A stretch of DNA of 64,000 nucleotides from Cepaea nemoralis (Eukaryota; Mollusca; Gastropoda; Stylommatophora; Helicidae), in the NCBI GenBank assembly GCA_014155875.1, contig JACEFZ010005110.1:62001-126000 (forward strand). The letters are read 5' to 3'. The position numbers and the translations under genes were made by a program. Below are positions 11,595 through 21,523 of this stretch, one piece after another (position 1 is the stretch's first letter; the number at the start of each line of letters is the position of its first letter). The notes under the pieces were generated by a model. That model worked only from the letters and a program-made list of their open reading frames with translations. It did no database searches and had not been told where the DNA came from.

Positions 11595-11880
11595 ATCCAC
11601 ACAGTGAGCTTTCGATTCGGACTTTCCATGTAATGGATTTGCTAGCCAAGCAATATTCCATTTCGTGCCACTAGGACACTTTTCCACCTTTTATGAAGCC
11701 CACACAGTGGGCTTTTGATTCAGACTTTCCACGTAATGGATTTGCTATCCAAGCAATATTCCATTTCGTGCCACTAGGACACTTTTCCACCTTTTATGAA
11801 GCCCACACAATGGGCTTTTGATTTGGACTTTCCACGTAATGGATTTGCTATCCAAGCAATATTCCATTTCATGCCTCTGG
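11595..11880. repeat. Three tandem 103-bp repeats in the LINE 3' UTR
   Basis: Units start at about 11595, 11698 and 11801 (the last partial), each containing the blocks actttccacgtaatggattt and ccaagcaatattccattt. The spacing is exactly 103 between the marker words. They lie downstream of the LINE stop codon. Confidence 0.9.
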
Positions 11881-11894
11881 GTCTTCATGCACCT

Positions 11895-14636
11895 TTAAAT
11901 GTCAACCTGTATATAGTTAAAGTAATCTGCGGTCAACTTTAGCTTGTTGATATCTCCATAGAGCTTGTCCTCAAATGAAGCAGGTGTGGGCCAAAATATC
12001 TTTCTCTGTTCTGCATACGTTGGGCAATCCTGCAGCAAATGTTTTGCTGTCATTTTTCCAGTTCTACAATTACATTCATCGGTATCTCCTATCTTTAGTT
12101 TATTGAACAAGTGGTATTTCAGCCTGTTATGTCCTGTGCGGAGTCTGAAGATTGCTACTTGTTCTCTTCGGTCGAGTTTGTAATATGCATCATCCTTCTG
12201 ATGGCCTGGATGCTCTGATTCCCATTTGGTTCTATAAGTGCTTTTTATCAACCTCTTTGCCTCATTATAGGTTATGTCTATGTCAGGCTGTGGTAGTCGT
12301 CCGCCCTCTTTTGCCAGTCTGTCAGCCTCTTCGTTTCCAGGTATACTGCAATGTGATGGGATCCACTGTATTACAACTTTTTTGGATTTCTGGCATAGAC
12401 CATGGAGTGCTGCTCTTAGGTCAGTTAGTTCTGTGCTGTTATTGCTCTTCAGTATTGAGACAGCTGACTTTGCATCTGTGAAGATAGCTATTTGCTTCTC
12501 TTTATTTTCCTCCATCAGGAGCATTTCTGCTGCAGTTTTCAGAGCCTCTACCTCCGCTTTGAAGTTACTTGAAAATTTTCCAGTTGCCATTGAATGTGTT
12601 TTTTTCGCTCCATTTTTTAAATTTAGGAGAATTCCTCCTCCTCCATTCTCTATTGAATTTTTGGCTGATCCATCTGTATATGCATGGGTCCAATTCCTGC
12701 TTGGGTAATGTTCTTTTATGTAGTTTAGGGTTATTTCTCTTCTTTCGGTTTCATGCTGAGTGTTCTTTTTCTCAATACCAGGAATGTTTTCTATCATCTC
12801 AGGCAGTTGCTGCTGTCTCCAAGCTGGGAACTTGTGTGCATTGTGTATGGGCTTGACTGTTGATATGTTAAGAATAGGATCTGACCTAATCCTTCGTTTT
12901 GCAGTTTCTACAAAGTTGCTACGCTTCAGTCTTCCCTTTCCAAAACCATTAAATCTGTTGTACATAGGGTGGTCTGTCAATCTTCTAAATTTTTCTGCTT
13001 GTTGCTGGGCTCTGCTATCTCTTCTATCCTGCATTGGTTGTAAACAAGTGATCTTTTCTAATTCATTAATAGGCGTTGTCTTCAGGCTTCCAGTTATGAT
13101 TCGCATTCCTTGATTTTGGACTCTACTTATTTTGTTAAAGTTTGACTTAGCTGCTGTTGCCCAAGCTGCAATGCCATATTCCAGTACTGGCCTCACCCGT
13201 CCAGTATATAACTTCTTGAGAACTTTCTCATCTGCTCCCCATGTTGTACCAGCAAGCTTTTTCATGATTGCCATTCTTTGCCTTGCTCTTGTTCGATTTT
13301 TCTCAACCTGTGTCTTCCATGTCAGGCGACGATCAAAGGTGACTCCTAGATAGTTTGGATTTTCTTCCTGGCGCAATATTTTTCCATTCAATACCAGCTT
13401 AGGTTGCTGAGTTTTAGTTGAGAGGGAGAACACTGTGCATGTTGTTTTCTCCTCACTTATCTTCACTAGCCATGATTTTGACCAGTCCTCTAGCGCTAAT
13501 AGGGCTTGCTGTATTCTGCTGTTAGCTGTACTAATATATTCTTCAGATGTCCATATGGCTAGGTCATCTGCAAAGGATGATGTGTGTACTCTGGCTGGAA
13601 AATTTTCCGTGATGTCGTTTATATATGCTAGTCCTCTTGGAATAGACTCAGTGGCCGCCTGTATTATTGCTCTATTTAGACTTTCCACCATTTGCTTCAT
13701 GTTGCCATATCGTGTATTTACGTTTTCACAATATTTGTCTGTTAGTATGGCAAATCTGTCCCAATCTGCTCGTTTGTAATTCCAACGGGGCAAAGGCTTT
13801 TGCTCCTGTGGAACATACTCCATATTTATTACAAGCTTGATTGGTCTGTGGTCACTACCTGCTAATTGGTCCAGCACATGGCGATCGATTTTGTGGAGGA
13901 TGTCTCCTGTGCAGAAAGCTAAGTCTGGAGTAGAAGTGGTAATCCATCTTCTGGAGTAGAAGCTCGGTGTGTCATCCGCTTTGTTAAGTAGATGGAGATT
14001 TGAGTCTATTTCCCAGTCCTCCACTTCATCTCCTCTTTTGTCAGTATCTGGGTATCCCCATCTTTCTGAACGGCTATTAAAGTCTCCGACAACAATGCAA
14101 TTTGTGTCAGTTATTTCCATGTTTGAGAGTGTAAGATCCTTATCTGCCGGGCTATATAGATTGTAAATTCTTATTTTCACGTCCTTTATCATTATATCAA
14201 CACCTATAATTTCCGTTTGGTTGTCAGAGATCACAGATACTTCGCTGCAAGGTATTGTATTTCGTGTAAGTATTACAACTCCTCCTTTGTGTCCTTCGCG
14301 GTCGAAACGTGTGGCCTGATATCCCTCGACTGAAAATGTGCGATTGGCGTTGAGGTGTGTCTCTTGAATGCATGCCACATCTATTCTATCTTTATGAAGA
14401 CGCTGTGTTAGGGAGGCTTTCTTGTTATAAACTCCTTCTGCATTCCATTGTAGTATGTTGAGTGTCCGGGGTGTTTGGTCAATAGCTCTTAACCTACTCC
14501 TCTGTGCCTTGACTCCACAGCACAGGGGAAGGTGACCACCAGTAGTCATGGGTGGACCCCCTCGAGGCAGGGGGCCCGGCACTATCACCGCCTGATGGGA
14601 CTTCACGGGATTAGCACCATAACGATTAATTTTCAT
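11895..14636 (-). CDS. Jockey-like LINE ORF2, internally deleted (913 aa)
   Basis: Single uninterrupted frame of 913 codons. Residues about 58-270 are an endonuclease: LQWNAEGVYN (Asn65), CIQETHLN (Glu92), VVGDFNSRSERWG (Asp185, Asn187) and GSDHRPIK (Asp262-His263). At about residue 335 (near 13630) the sequence passes directly from the pre-RT connector (ESIPRG) to the part just before RT motif C (YINDI), so fingers and most of the palm are missing. The motif C box FADD (355-358), thumb (NYLGVTFDRRL), then RNase H (HAYTDGS Asp654; FKAEVEAL Glu694; FTDAKS Asp720; PSHCSIPGNEEAD His761, Asp771) and a C-terminal Cys/His knuckle (CNCRTGKMTAKHLLQDC) remain. It cannot be a working RT, because motifs A and B are gone. 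The deletion keeps the frame open. Confidence 0.9.
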   Translation of the reverse strand: MKINRYGANPVKSHQAVIVPGPLPRGGPPMTTGGHLPLCCGVKAQRSRLRAIDQTPRTLNILQWNAEGVYNKKASLTQRLHKDRIDVACIQETHLNANRTFSVEGYQATRFDREGHKGGVVILTRNTIPCSEVSVISDNQTEIIGVDIMIKDVKIRIYNLYSPADKDLTLSNMEITDTNCIVVGDFNSRSERWGYPDTDKRGDEVEDWEIDSNLHLLNKADDTPSFYSRRWITTSTPDLAFCTGDILHKIDRHVLDQLAGSDHRPIKLVINMEYVPQEQKPLPRWNYKRADWDRFAILTDKYCENVNTRYGNMKQMVESLNRAIIQAATESIPRGLAYINDITENFPARVHTSSFADDLAIWTSEEYISTANSRIQQALLALEDWSKSWLVKISEEKTTCTVFSLSTKTQQPKLVLNGKILRQEENPNYLGVTFDRRLTWKTQVEKNRTRARQRMAIMKKLAGTTWGADEKVLKKLYTGRVRPVLEYGIAAWATAAKSNFNKISRVQNQGMRIITGSLKTTPINELEKITCLQPMQDRRDSRAQQQAEKFRRLTDHPMYNRFNGFGKGRLKRSNFVETAKRRIRSDPILNISTVKPIHNAHKFPAWRQQQLPEMIENIPGIEKKNTQHETERREITLNYIKEHYPSRNWTHAYTDGSAKNSIENGGGGILLNLKNGAKKTHSMATGKFSSNFKAEVEALKTAAEMLLMEENKEKQIAIFTDAKSAVSILKSNNSTELTDLRAALHGLCQKSKKVVIQWIPSHCSIPGNEEADRLAKEGGRLPQPDIDITYNEAKRLIKSTYRTKWESEHPGHQKDDAYYKLDRREQVAIFRLRTGHNRLKYHLFNKLKIGDTDECNCRTGKMTAKHLLQDCPTYAEQRKIFWPTPASFEDKLYGDINKLKLTADYFNYIQVDI

Positions 14637-14739
14637 CTATGGCATCATGAAATGATAAAGTTACGTTGCACTTCTTTGTCAAGCCTGTGGCTCAGTACAT
14701 CCGATTTCGACAAGCATTTGTTCGGGATGCTTTCCCTAG

Positions 14740-14900
14740 CCTTTGACTGTCCCCAGTCTACCTACAAGGCAGCAGGTTTGTGCGTCACTTCGTCTGGTCC
14801 CTCTCCCTTGACCTGTCCGACATGGGTGACCCTACCAGTAGCTGTGCTACCGTCGGCATAGCTCTTGGGGTCATTGGAACGCTCAAGCCCCTCTACCTAG
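14740..14900 (-). promoter_or_regulatory. 5' module in the Jockey-like LINE
   Basis: 5' UTR of the LINE at 11154-14934. On the plus strand it contains tctacctacaaggcagcagg, cctgtccgacatggg, agctgtgctacc and catagctcttggggtcattg in that order. Versions of the same blocks in the same order lie at 2930-3060 (RTE) and 17012-17133. Promoter function is inferred from position only. Confidence 0.5.
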
Positions 14901-14947
14901 TCACGGTGGACGCACGGCAGAGGGGCAATTTTGATTTTATAACTCCC

Positions 14948-16110
14948 ATCTGACTGAAAAAACGCTCCACGTCCGCATTAGAATGAGGTAAAATGAGCAC
15001 AGCTAAAGCTAAATCTGTAAGATCTTGGAAAGGATTTTCACCTGTGGCATCCCTGTATGAGGCTATTTCTGCCCACAGTCCAAGTATGTCAGAGATTTGT
15101 GTCCACAGCATATGATGAAGTTTTCTCCACTGGAAATCGATGTGGGTGAGAGTAGCTGCATCTTCTACAAACATTTTAGCAAGATTCAATATACAGGGCG
15201 TCATTGGCTTTAGACATTCACTTCCACTAAAACATGCCATGGACTGCAACACTCGAACGTTATCGGGCAAATGTAAAAGCAGCTGTGTCAACAGCTCTAT
15301 TAAAAACTGGATGCACCTTCCACGAATTTCTTTCTCATCAGGAACCTGGTAGCCTGCTATTTCTTTCTCAAACTCATAACCTATATTGGGATTAGGATCT
15401 AAATAATCTTGAATAGCATCACTTTCTGTTATTTTTTCCCCAGGAATAGCAATCTTTGAACTGATAGAATCAGTAAGTTGGGAAATATCGCTGAGTAGTT
15501 TTGTTGGATCCTGTATAACTGCTTCGAATTTCTTATTCACACTTTGAACTTCTCCTTGAATATGCTTGAGAAATATAAGATACACATAGTTTTTCATGTG
15601 GCTAAACATAGAATTTAGAAGTTCTGCTGAATAACAGCACTCGCTGACTCTTGCTATATCAAAATGAGTTCTGAGCTCGACCCACTGCTGCAATATTCTG
15701 ACAATGACAGATTGAATGGACATCCATCGTGTCTGGCTTAATTGAACAACCTTCAGCGGATGTTGTCCATCATTTATTGAAGCAAAAAGCTCACTGTACT
15801 TTGCTTGAAGACTTGAGTGAGAAAACCAGTCATATGTTTCTCTAATCATGAACTCTATGTTCCTGGGCAGACAAGCAGCTGCAGCCCGTGACACTGCCAG
15901 CTGAAGGGAATGACATACACACCTAACTAGTACCAGATGAGGAACTTCGGATTTTAATTTTGTATATACTCCATTGTTTACACCTGTCATGACAGGTGCA
16001 TTGTGTCAGTGCCGAGTGCAACTAGTCTTTGCAACTCACGTCCATTCTTGTTTAAACAATCTTTTAACGCATTGCAGATTGCCTGCGCGTTGCAGTCACT
16101 CACTTCAACT
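14948..16110 (-). pseudogene. hAT-1 transposase, central and catalytic part
   Basis: The frame at 15990-14948 carries a MTGVNNGVYTKLKSEVPHL block, a CVCHSLQLAVS block, a QLSQTRWMS block and, near its end, the hAT C-terminal dimerisation signature (ILPHSNADVERFFSQMGVIKSKL region). Upstream at 16110-15991 the family's GTD block is present but a two-base AC duplication shifts the frame just after it. The region N-terminal to that is not recognisable. The translated stop after SKL comes from LINE sequence, not from the transposase. Confidence 0.85.
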
Positions 16111-16474
16111 AAATCGTATTAAAGGGAGTTAAATTACGTGAATATTGCGCGGTAATGTACTAAGACTGTTTTGCTCCCTCGCTTCAGTCCAATTCGGCTA
16201 TTTAGTGTTCCCAAAATGATTTTTAAAGTAATTTTTACCCACTCCAAGAAAACAAAAAAAAAAAAAAAAAAAGCACCCACAAATATTGTGAAGCACTAAA
16301 TTCGCGCGGCCGCGCTAAATGCAAAATTTTGGCACTAAATGACTTGAAAAAGCACTAAATTTGGTGCGAAAAGCGTCAAAATGGCAACACTGGGTAAGAG
16401 GCCGAAAGGACGACATATTCGGAGGATAGGACGCCTCTGACGCGCTTGCTCAACGGCGTAGTTTTTGCCAATGA

Positions 16475-16480
<6 letters not shown>

Positions 16481-16560
<80 letters not shown>
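16481..16560. repeat. (GA)n microsatellite
   Basis: About 70 bp of pure GA followed by GGGA repeats. Sequence between here and 17010 shows no gene; a 16805-16895 stretch resembles the start of SINE-5. Confidence 0.95.
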
Positions 16561-16561
<1 letters not shown>

Positions 16562-16804
16562 AGGGAGGGAGGAGAGACACAGCAAAGTCAGAACAGGAAT
16601 ACGAGCTGTAGATTATAATATAAATGCGTCATACAGATAATACAGTGTTGACAGCTGAAAACGCAAGAGATCTGCAACACTTGTTGTAGCAATGAAAGAT
16701 CAGTGGTGGTTGAGGCAGATACAGCACGAGAGAAATCATTCTCGGCGGTCTTAAGATAATCTATCAGAGGAATGTTATCAATAGCTGAACTGCAGAGACC
16801 ACGA

Positions 16805-16895
16805 GTTAACCATGCAACATGACCCCTCTTTTGTCTTGCCTAGATTGGAAGAGCAACAGTAACACCAATACACCCGGAAAAAGACAAGCTGCCAG
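16805..16895 (+). repeat. SINE-5 fragment
   Basis: Matches the atgcagcatgatccctct...aacaagacaagctgc portion of the repeat at 20649-20905, with substitutions. Confidence 0.5.
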
Positions 16896-17011
16896 ACCAG
16901 ACAGCAGAAATGTGAGTGCTACTCTCGCGAATATATCAAGAACATCAAGTACTGAGATCTGTGGAGAGATATAAACACCTACGCCACTTTGTTAGGTACA
17001 TGGTGACGATG

Positions 17012-17133
17012 CACCATTGATTGTTCCCTTGTCTACTTACAAGGCAGCAGGTTTGTGTCTCATTTCATCCGGTTTATGTCCCTTGTCCTGTCGTCTGAAA
17101 TGAGAGTCCCTGTCAGTAGCTACGCTACCGTGA
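17012..17133 (-). promoter_or_regulatory. Third copy of the shared LINE 5' module
   Basis: Plus-strand blocks tctacttacaaggcagcagg, ttgtcctgtcgt, agtccctgtcagtagctacg in the same order as at 14740-14900. Here it abuts the downstream side of a minus-strand Nimb-A endonuclease fragment, so which element it belonged to cannot be told. Confidence 0.5.
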
Positions 17134-18650
17134 CATACCTCTGCCAATTTTTCACTTTTAACCACCTTAACCAGCTTTTTGAAATAGCTTACTTTTTTGT
17201 GCATCTCTCTTTCTAAATGCATGCAGGGGCTAGGATGGGCAACTACGTTCTTCTTGGCGTTTTGCCATTTCCTTACAGCACTACGCTTGTCCTCCCAGGC
17301 CTTTTCCACCTCAAAATTCCACCACGGTGGCTGTTCCCAGCTTTTTGTCCTGCCCTGAAGCTTCCTGCGCTTGTCGCGCCTTATTTTGCTCACCACATCT
17401 TGCCTTGTACTGTCATACTGGAAAGTTTTGACCGTTGACTTGTGCTGCCTGGTTCTGCCTTTCTCCACTAATATGCTGCAAGGGTGGTGGTCGCTGCTGT
17501 GGTACCCTAGGACACTCCATCTACACACTGTAGTGAGTGAAGAAGAAACCAGCGCCATATCAATAGCACTGTCCTCATCACCTGGACGACTTGCTATCCT
17601 GGGGACACAGCCACTGTTGATACAAACCAGGTCAATAATTTCAAGTGCAGTCACGAGCTCCTCCCCTGTGTGTTGGAGGAAATGTTTCCCCATGATCTGC
17701 CTTTAGCGTTGAAATCGCCACAGAAAATAACATTTCTATCGTGACCTAATATGGCAATTAAGCACTGCTACTTCTGAGAATCCACACTCGCGTTACGGGC
17801 ATTAACATTAACCAACACGAATGGTAGACCGGATTTAACTCTAACCGCCTGTATTTGTTTGTCGTCATTGTCCCAACTGGACATGTCTAGCTCTGAAGCC
17901 ACCACATTGTCGCGAATGAGAATCGCCATTCCCAGATGTCGCCTGTTGTAGAAACATTTGAAGTCCTGCAATTTGGAATAACTGATCACCCAGTCTCGTC
18001 TCCTGGAGCACTACAATGTCGTTCCTGTTCAAAGCTGTACAAGGAAATGAGCAGGCTGACAGGCTTGCAGGTAAGGCTACCGTGGAGGTCGGACGAGCCA
18101 TGGAGAAGATACAATCGACATCGCTTACCTGCTTCTGCAGCGTCGGTTATAATTGGGGTCCACTCTTTTTATTTTTTATTTTATTGTTGTTGTTGTGAAT
18201 TTTTATATTCTTTCCTTTCTTTGTTTCTTTCAAGTTAGTCCTAAACAGGAATGGTTATATAATTATAATAATATTTGAATCATTTATCCTATCTGCTCTT
18301 CGGGTTTGGTTGGGTATTTTTATGGGGATCATGCTGACTGGAATTTTCATGACTGCGTTGAATTGGTCCTGAGGAGGACTTGCCAGATTCAGTAGTCTCC
18401 AATTGTTCGTTACTTTCTCTAAGAGGACTTGTTTTGGACTCTTTTAGTCCTCAGAAGGACTAACATTTGGCCAAACAAGAACACTACGCAGGAAGCCAAA
18501 GAAGATTGATAAACCAACACAGAACTGGCGTCGTTAGCCGCTACACTCTGCGGGATTTGCTGAGGAGGGGATCCGAGCACTTATGGACTGAATGGTTCGA
18601 TGTGCAACGAGGATGATCTGTTGACTAACTAACTAACTAACTAACTAACT
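17134..18650 (+). pseudogene. Nimb-A LINE with inverted 5' part
   Basis: 17134-18035 encodes, on the minus strand, the Nimb-A endonuclease (VLQETRLGD; HLGMAILIRDNVV; IASRPGDEDSAIDMAL; YHSSDHHP) and the start of the linker. At about 18036 the strand switches: 18036-18105 is plus-strand RNase H (VQGNEQADRLAGKATVE) and 18470-18650 is the plus-strand 3' end with gttgac and seven TAAC units. RT is absent. Head-to-head fusion of a 5' segment to the 3' end is the structure left by twin priming. A 360-bp stretch at 18108-18470 with no family match replaces part of the C-terminal coding region. Confidence 0.8.
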
Positions 18651-18659
18651 ATGACTAAC

Positions 18660-19395
18660 ATAAATCAACGCATGTGTCTGCTAAGATAATTCGTCTGAAG
18701 AGTTAATAAATGTAACTCCGTTGTAGAGAGCTACTTATTCCAGGGATTGTGAATTAAAGAACTAAAGCTGTCCCATCTTCACCGAGCAACGCTAAGCTAC
18801 AGGTACAGGAAACCAGAAGAAACTTTAACTAGCTTTAGTAAATTCGGTGTGGTTAATTCTTTGTGTCTGTATGGATTTAGTTGTTCTAAGTCTCAGGTTC
18901 CATGTGCCATTTATCTTTATTTAGTTTAGGGAACGTATGTCAGGTTTCACTTTCACTTTCAGTCACTGAGTCAGTGCAGTCTGATTCAGATTCAGATTAT
19001 TAATTAATTTATTCTCTCTCTCTCCCCCCACATGTACATACTCACATTCACATACAAAATACACATGCAAATACACACATATACCCACACACATACACAC
19101 ATCCATATACTTACGCACACGTACTCACATAACACCCGAAGATACACTCCCTCGCATACACTGCATGCATGCACACTTACACACACAATGTGGTGGATGG
19201 GTGGAGGCATGTATGTGTATCTGGGTTGTGTGTATGGTTGGGTGGGGGAGTTGGGGTGAATGGGGGATGTGTGGGTGGGTGGTGGATGTGTCTCATAACA
19301 TGGTAATATGTATTGTTTATGTTTACAAAATTCATTTGACAATGTTCTCTAGTTATATTTGGTCTCTGACTCAGATCCCTGGGTTCAACTCCATA
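18660..19395. other. No gene seen; CA/GT-rich stretch
   Basis: Non-coding. 19030-19200 is a degenerate (CA)n array with ata and cat interruptions; 19190-19290 is GT/GGT rich. Confidence 0.6.
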
Positions 19396-19399
19396 CTTG

Positions 19400-19740
19400 T
19401 AGGTCACCATGGTCGAATGGATAAGAACACGTGTTCTTAAACATCCGGTGTGCTGATGCCGAGGTAAGGGGCTCAACCCCTACACCGGGCAGTTTGACCA
19501 AAATGCTGACCTATCGTCCTTGCTTGGAGATGTAAATTACAAGTACCTCTGAAGTCAGAGTGCATTCACTTGATGGCAAGGGACACTGTTAATAGGGGAA
19601 GCTAATCCACATGCAAAGTTCATTCCAGCATTACTTGAAATAGTGTGTATGGACTAAGCTTGAGTTCAAAGTTCAGTCCAATGCATGAATATGTATTGTG
19701 TATGCACTACACTTGAGTTCAAAGCAAGGGAGCGCAAATA
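19400..19740 (+). repeat. SINE-1 (class II tRNA-like head)
   Basis: Head with A box TGGTCGAATGG and B box-like GGCTCAACCCC separated by a long arm with an anticodon-like loop, then a body (ttgacctatcgtcct, acctctgaagtcagag, gtgtatggactaagcttgag). A duplicated tail of about 60 bp is present at 19620-19735. Confidence 0.8.
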
Positions 19741-19761
19741 AAAATCATGCTTCAGAGAATG

Positions 19762-19865
19762 TTCAATCAGACCCACAGCAGCCTGGTGACAATGATAATG
19801 ATCAATCAGACCCACAGCAGCCTGCTGACAATGATAATGATCAATCAAACCTACAGCAGCCTGCA
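19762..19865. repeat. 39-bp tandem repeat, about 2.6 units
   Basis: caatcagacccacagcagcc recurs at 19764, 19803 and (diverged) 19842, spacing 39. It keeps a reading frame on the plus strand rich in Asp, Gln and Pro, but no larger gene is visible. Confidence 0.9.
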
Positions 19866-19878
19866 TCAATATATGAAA

Positions 19879-20435
19879 TTATATCTCGAAATTGTGGCAC
19901 AAAAGTTGTAAATATTGTCCGAAAACATGTACTTTGTGACTGTGGCGCCACTGAAATTCTGCTAAATAAGTGTTAAACACTGTACGACTAGTGCCACCTT
20001 GGTATCTTTGTTTCCTTTTTACTTGCATCCACAACCCTTCAATTGTTTGGGTGTGAATGTCACTGTGTACAGGGTCAACAATTGCATGATCGTAGATGCC
20101 ATGGTTTAGTTGACCTACGTTGTTGTAGCCTCGCCAGGCATCGGTGACAATGGTCGTTCCTGGTAAGACGTGATCACTTATAATGCGTTCCAGGTTGTCG
20201 CATCTCGCCTTTCTACAACTTCCAACCAGCAACGACCACCACTACCACGTTCAACCAGGCCAACTACCCATTGACCATGACGAAAGTGACCACGGCGGTA
20301 CTTTCGGTGGAAAAAGTAGCTCTCGTCAGCTTCAACGACCACTGACTGTCCCTGAGCATCAAATCCTCCCAACAATGGATTGTTACGCAGCATCCAGTTG
20401 TAACACTCTACCCGAGCTGATGGTCTGCCTGGCAT
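19879..20435 (-). pseudogene. Merlin / IS1016-type (ISXO2-like) transposase relic
   Basis: Two overlapping minus-strand frames form one transposase. 20435-20178 has VVVEADESYFFHRKYRRG (Asp37, first catalytic residue), WVVGLVERGSGG and LEVVERRDATTW. After a frameshift near 20190, 20232-19879 has LERIISDHVLPGTTIVTDAWRGY (Asp31, second catalytic residue) and THTQTIEGLW-type TQTIEGLWMQVKRK (Glu65, third). This is the DDE/DDN layout of the ISXO2-like domain, which in animals marks Merlin elements. The N-terminal zinc-binding part is missing and no terminal inverted repeats were found. Confidence 0.85.
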
Positions 20436-20648
20436 TATAATATTTCTTTACATCAAGTAGAAACAAGTGTATTGAAAGCCTCTGTATCAGTATCGGTATC
20501 TCCGTATTTATTTATATGTAACTAAGGAAGTAGTCAAAACGGAAGTAATCACACAATGAGGTCCTGTAAGGGATTCTTATTCACTACATTCACTGCGGAA
20601 CTATTTGGGACCGGAATTCGGAAGAGTGCCTATATATATATATATATC

Positions 20649-20905
20649 ATTGGCACCTTGCCGTCTTGACAGACGATAGTTTGTGCTCTAAAAAGGCATA
20701 ATAACTTTTAACTATGGCCAGGGATGGAGTTATTGCCTCTCCATAGCACAAAGCCTGGGCTAAAATATAGAGATCATGTGTTGCCCATGCAGCATGATCC
20801 CTCTCTCGGCCTGCCTAGTTCACTCCAGAGGAAAGGTAACACCCCTACATCTGGAACAAGACAAGCTGCAGAAGCTGCCGGATCAGCAAAGCATTGCTCT
20901 AACTG
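20649..20905 (+). repeat. SINE-5 / short interspersed repeat
   Basis: Full partner in reverse orientation at 33585-33830: shared blocks ggatggagttattgcctctc-, catgcagcatgatccctctct and tccagaggaaaggtaac. A (TA)n tract (20634-20647) precedes it. No clear tRNA head seen. Confidence 0.7.
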
Positions 20906-20939
20906 TCCGCCTGTCGGAGCTTCGATCCTAGACCAGTCG

Positions 20940-21175
20940 CCAACCAAGGTTTAGGGCCTGGTCAGCCCTGCCATGACAATTTTGTCTTTAGCTTGCATTT
21001 CCTCGCACCAGGGTAAGGCTTGTACCCTCCCAATTGTGCTCTTCCGCCCGAAGCCGTTGGCACAATGTGGGGTGTCGGGTTTGGTAAGCGCCGCCCAACG
21101 TTCGGCGCTAACAGAAACCAGGTAGTACCGTCTACTGTTATACGGTAGCTCAGTCATATCTGACTAAGACCTGAC
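20940..21175 (+). repeat. Unclassified repeat
   Basis: The cagggtaaggcttgtaccct / ttccgcccgaagc region recurs in inverse at about 22955-23025. It ends in a (TA)n tract at 21180-21201. It may be the 5' part of an unseen element. Confidence 0.4.
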
Positions 21176-21523
21176 CTGAATATATATATATATATATATA
21201 TAGTCAATTTTTAAAACTTGGGGTTTTATTTATGAAACATCACAGTTGGATACAGCTTGATAAGACGAACCTAACGGTATCTCAACGAAGATTGTATGTC
21301 AATTCTACGCGGAGTTATTAAATTGTTTTGTGTCGTGATCTACAATCAGGAAGTGCAAAGGAATCTACACCAATTTGTTCTTTTTGCGGCCCGTAAATTG
21401 GGAGCTGAGAAATTCTGCCTTCTATTACTGTGGCTTGTTTAATTTTAGACGGACAACATAGTTCCATATATCATTGCGTCGGGGTGGCGAGGCCTAACTT
21501 GATGTATTATGATATTATCTATT

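Larger units (their letters stand above)
11154..14934 (-). mobile_element. Jockey-like LINE, apparently complete at both ends
   Basis: Flanked by a 13-bp duplication gcaattttgattt (11141-11153 and 14935-14947). On the minus strand: 5' UTR of about 300 bp, one long open frame (14636-11895), a 3' UTR of about 740 bp with three tandem 103-bp repeats, and a (GAA)n tail at the plus-left edge. It interrupts the hAT-1 transposase just after the VIKSKL block. The same 3' terminus recurs at 23600-23783 and 40357-40467, showing the family has moved more than once. Confidence 0.92.
10448..16392 (-). mobile_element. hAT-1, complete nested hAT transposon
   Basis: The left end reads CAGTGTTGCCA and the right end TGGCAACACTG, inverted termini of hAT type. 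They are flanked on both sides by the identical 8-bp sequence ggtaagag (10440-10447 and 16393-16400), and 8-bp duplications are the hallmark of hAT elements. Both subterminal regions carry short blocks of the form aaaaagcac(t/c)aaa in inverted arrangement. Transposase is on the minus strand in two pieces (16110-14948 and 11140-10868), split by the LINE at 11154-14934. A SINE-3 lies in the 3' region. Frameshifts and the insertions make it inactive. Confidence 0.93.

Noticed and set aside
15140..15352. Plus-strand frames across the hAT-1 transposase
   Set aside because: Antisense of a clear transposase frame with no motif of their own.
16376..16640. Long Ser/Leu or Arg/Glu repeat frames on both strands
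   Set aside because: Translation of the (GA)n microsatellite; the same applies to 7678-7935.
19004..19476. Overlapping open frames on both strands
   Set aside because: They follow from CA/GT-rich low-complexity DNA and a SINE.
19403..19490. Functional tRNA-Leu/Ser gene
   Set aside because: The A and B boxes are good, but the arms pair poorly and the unit is the head of the dispersed SINE-1.
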